Shown here: positions 14,092 to 14,824 of the stretch, one piece after another
Layout: the number at the start of each line of letters is the position of its first letter
How positions within the stretch are numbered: position 1 is the first letter of the stretch
Source: Gallionellaceae bacterium
Lineage (GTDB): Bacteria; Pseudomonadota; Gammaproteobacteria; Burkholderiales; Gallionellaceae
Assembly: GCA_031277195.1 (NCBI GenBank)
Contig: JAITMU010000040.1
Span: 1-14,824, forward strand
Length of the DNA stretch: 14,824 nucleotides
Direction: 5' to 3'
The notes under the pieces: generated by a model
Databases searched by the model: none
What the model saw: only the letters and a program-made list of their open reading frames with translations
What the model was told of the DNA's origin: nothing
Position numbers and translations under genes: made by a program

Positions 14092-14824
14092 ATGAACAAC
14101 ACGATGGCTCTCTATCTACTCGTTCCGCTGGCTCCGCTGGTCGGCGCGCTGATCGCCGGATTGTTCGGCAAAGTGATCGGGCGCGCCTGGTCGCATCGCG
14201 TCACCATCCTGCTGGTCGGCGTGTCCTTCCTCGCGTCGCTGAAAATTTTCATGGGCGTGCAGGACGGCGAGACGTTCAACGGCACCGTGTATCAATGGAT
14301 GACCTCGGATGGCGTGAGTTTTGAAGTCGGTTTCCTGATCGACCGCCTGACGGTGTTGATGATGCTGGTGGTTACTTTCGTCTCGCTGATGGTGCACATC
14401 TACACCATAGGCTACATGGAGGAAGACCCCGGCTACCAACGCTTCTTCAGCTACATCTCGCTGTTCACCTTCTCGATGCTGATGCTGGTGATGGCCAACA
14501 ACTTCGTGCAACTGTTCTTCGGCTGGGAAGCGGTCGGTCTGGTGTCCTACCTGCTGATCGGATTCTGGTACACGCGCGACACGGCGATCTACGCCAACCT
14601 GAAAGCGTTTTTGGTGAACCGCGTCGGCGACTTCGGCTTTTTGCTCGGCATCGGCCTCGTGCTCTATGCGTTCGGCTCGCTCGACTACGCCACCGTGTTC
14701 GCCGCCGCGGAGAGTCACGCCAGCGAACTGGCACCCGTTCCCGGCGTGTCGTGGAACCTGATCACCGTCATTTGCGTTCTGCTGTTCATCGGCGCGATGG
14801 GCAAGTCGGCGCAATTCCCGCTGC
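14092..14824 (+). CDS. nuoL: NADH-quinone oxidoreductase subunit L (NuoL, ND5-type), truncated by the window edge
   Basis: The first 244 residues of the antiporter-like proton-pumping subunit (full length about 650-680 residues in the family). Conserved elements include DRLTVLMMLVVTFVSLMVHIY (84-104), IGYMEEDPGYQRFFSYISLF (106-125), the helix-5 glutamate E145 in FFGWEAVGLVSYLLIGFWY, and AFLVNRVGDFGFLLG (172-186). K238 in GAMGKSAQFPL matches the conserved helix-7 lysine (K229 of E. coli). AGGGA at 14082-14086, within the end of nuoK, is five bases before ATG 14092. The frame is open to the last base; nuoM and nuoN are expected beyond the edge but are not seen. Confidence 0.98.
   Translation, partial: MNNTMALYLLVPLAPLVGALIAGLFGKVIGRAWSHRVTILLVGVSFLASLKIFMGVQDGETFNGTVYQWMTSDGVSFEVGFLIDRLTVLMMLVVTFVSLMVHIYTIGYMEEDPGYQRFFSYISLFTFSMLMLVMANNFVQLFFGWEAVGLVSYLLIGFWYTRDTAIYANLKAFLVNRVGDFGFLLGIGLVLYAFGSLDYATVFAAAESHASELAPVPGVSWNLITVICVLLFIGAMGKSAQFPL

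Overview
The window (about 14.8 kb, GC-rich except for one small gene) looks like a chromosomal segment from a betaproteobacterium. The order tpiA - secG - tRNA-Leu(GAG) - nuoABCDEFGHIJKL is the usual betaproteobacterial arrangement, and the protein sequences fit that class. An iron- or ammonia-oxidising, Gallionella/Nitrosomonas-like lineage is a guess from general resemblance only.

Positions 1-338 hold no convincing gene. They do hold a complete 141-bp MITE-like element: 28-bp imperfect terminal inverted repeats, a perfect 8-bp target duplication (GAACCACA) and an internal REP-type palindrome. Next come two tightly coupled redox genes: a four-helix membrane protein with one c-type haem motif, whose stop overlaps the GTG start of a GlcD/D-2-hydroxyglutarate-dehydrogenase-like FAD enzyme. 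A small, AT-richer orphan gene of unknown function follows, then a 32-bp-arm palindromic repeat.

From 3232 to the right edge everything is on the plus strand and closely spaced: triosephosphate isomerase, SecG, tRNA-Leu(GAG), then the respiratory complex I operon (NADH:quinone oxidoreductase, proton-pumping). NuoE, F and G form the NADH-oxidising module. NuoB, C, D and I carry electrons to quinone through the iron-sulphur clusters. NuoA, H, J, K and L are membrane subunits, and NuoL runs off the window. All expected Fe-S ligand cysteines in NuoB, E, F, G and I are present.

Most of the window is conserved housekeeping DNA and I see no wholly new multi-gene system. The three points that stand out are: (1) nuoI and nuoJ form one uninterrupted reading frame, a NuoI-NuoJ fusion that conflicts with the predicted N-out topology of NuoJ; (2) a 98-bp palindromic repeat sits between nuoC and nuoD inside the operon; (3) the intact MITE with its target duplication. 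The haem-protein/FAD-dehydrogenase pair is the best candidate for an incompletely described function.
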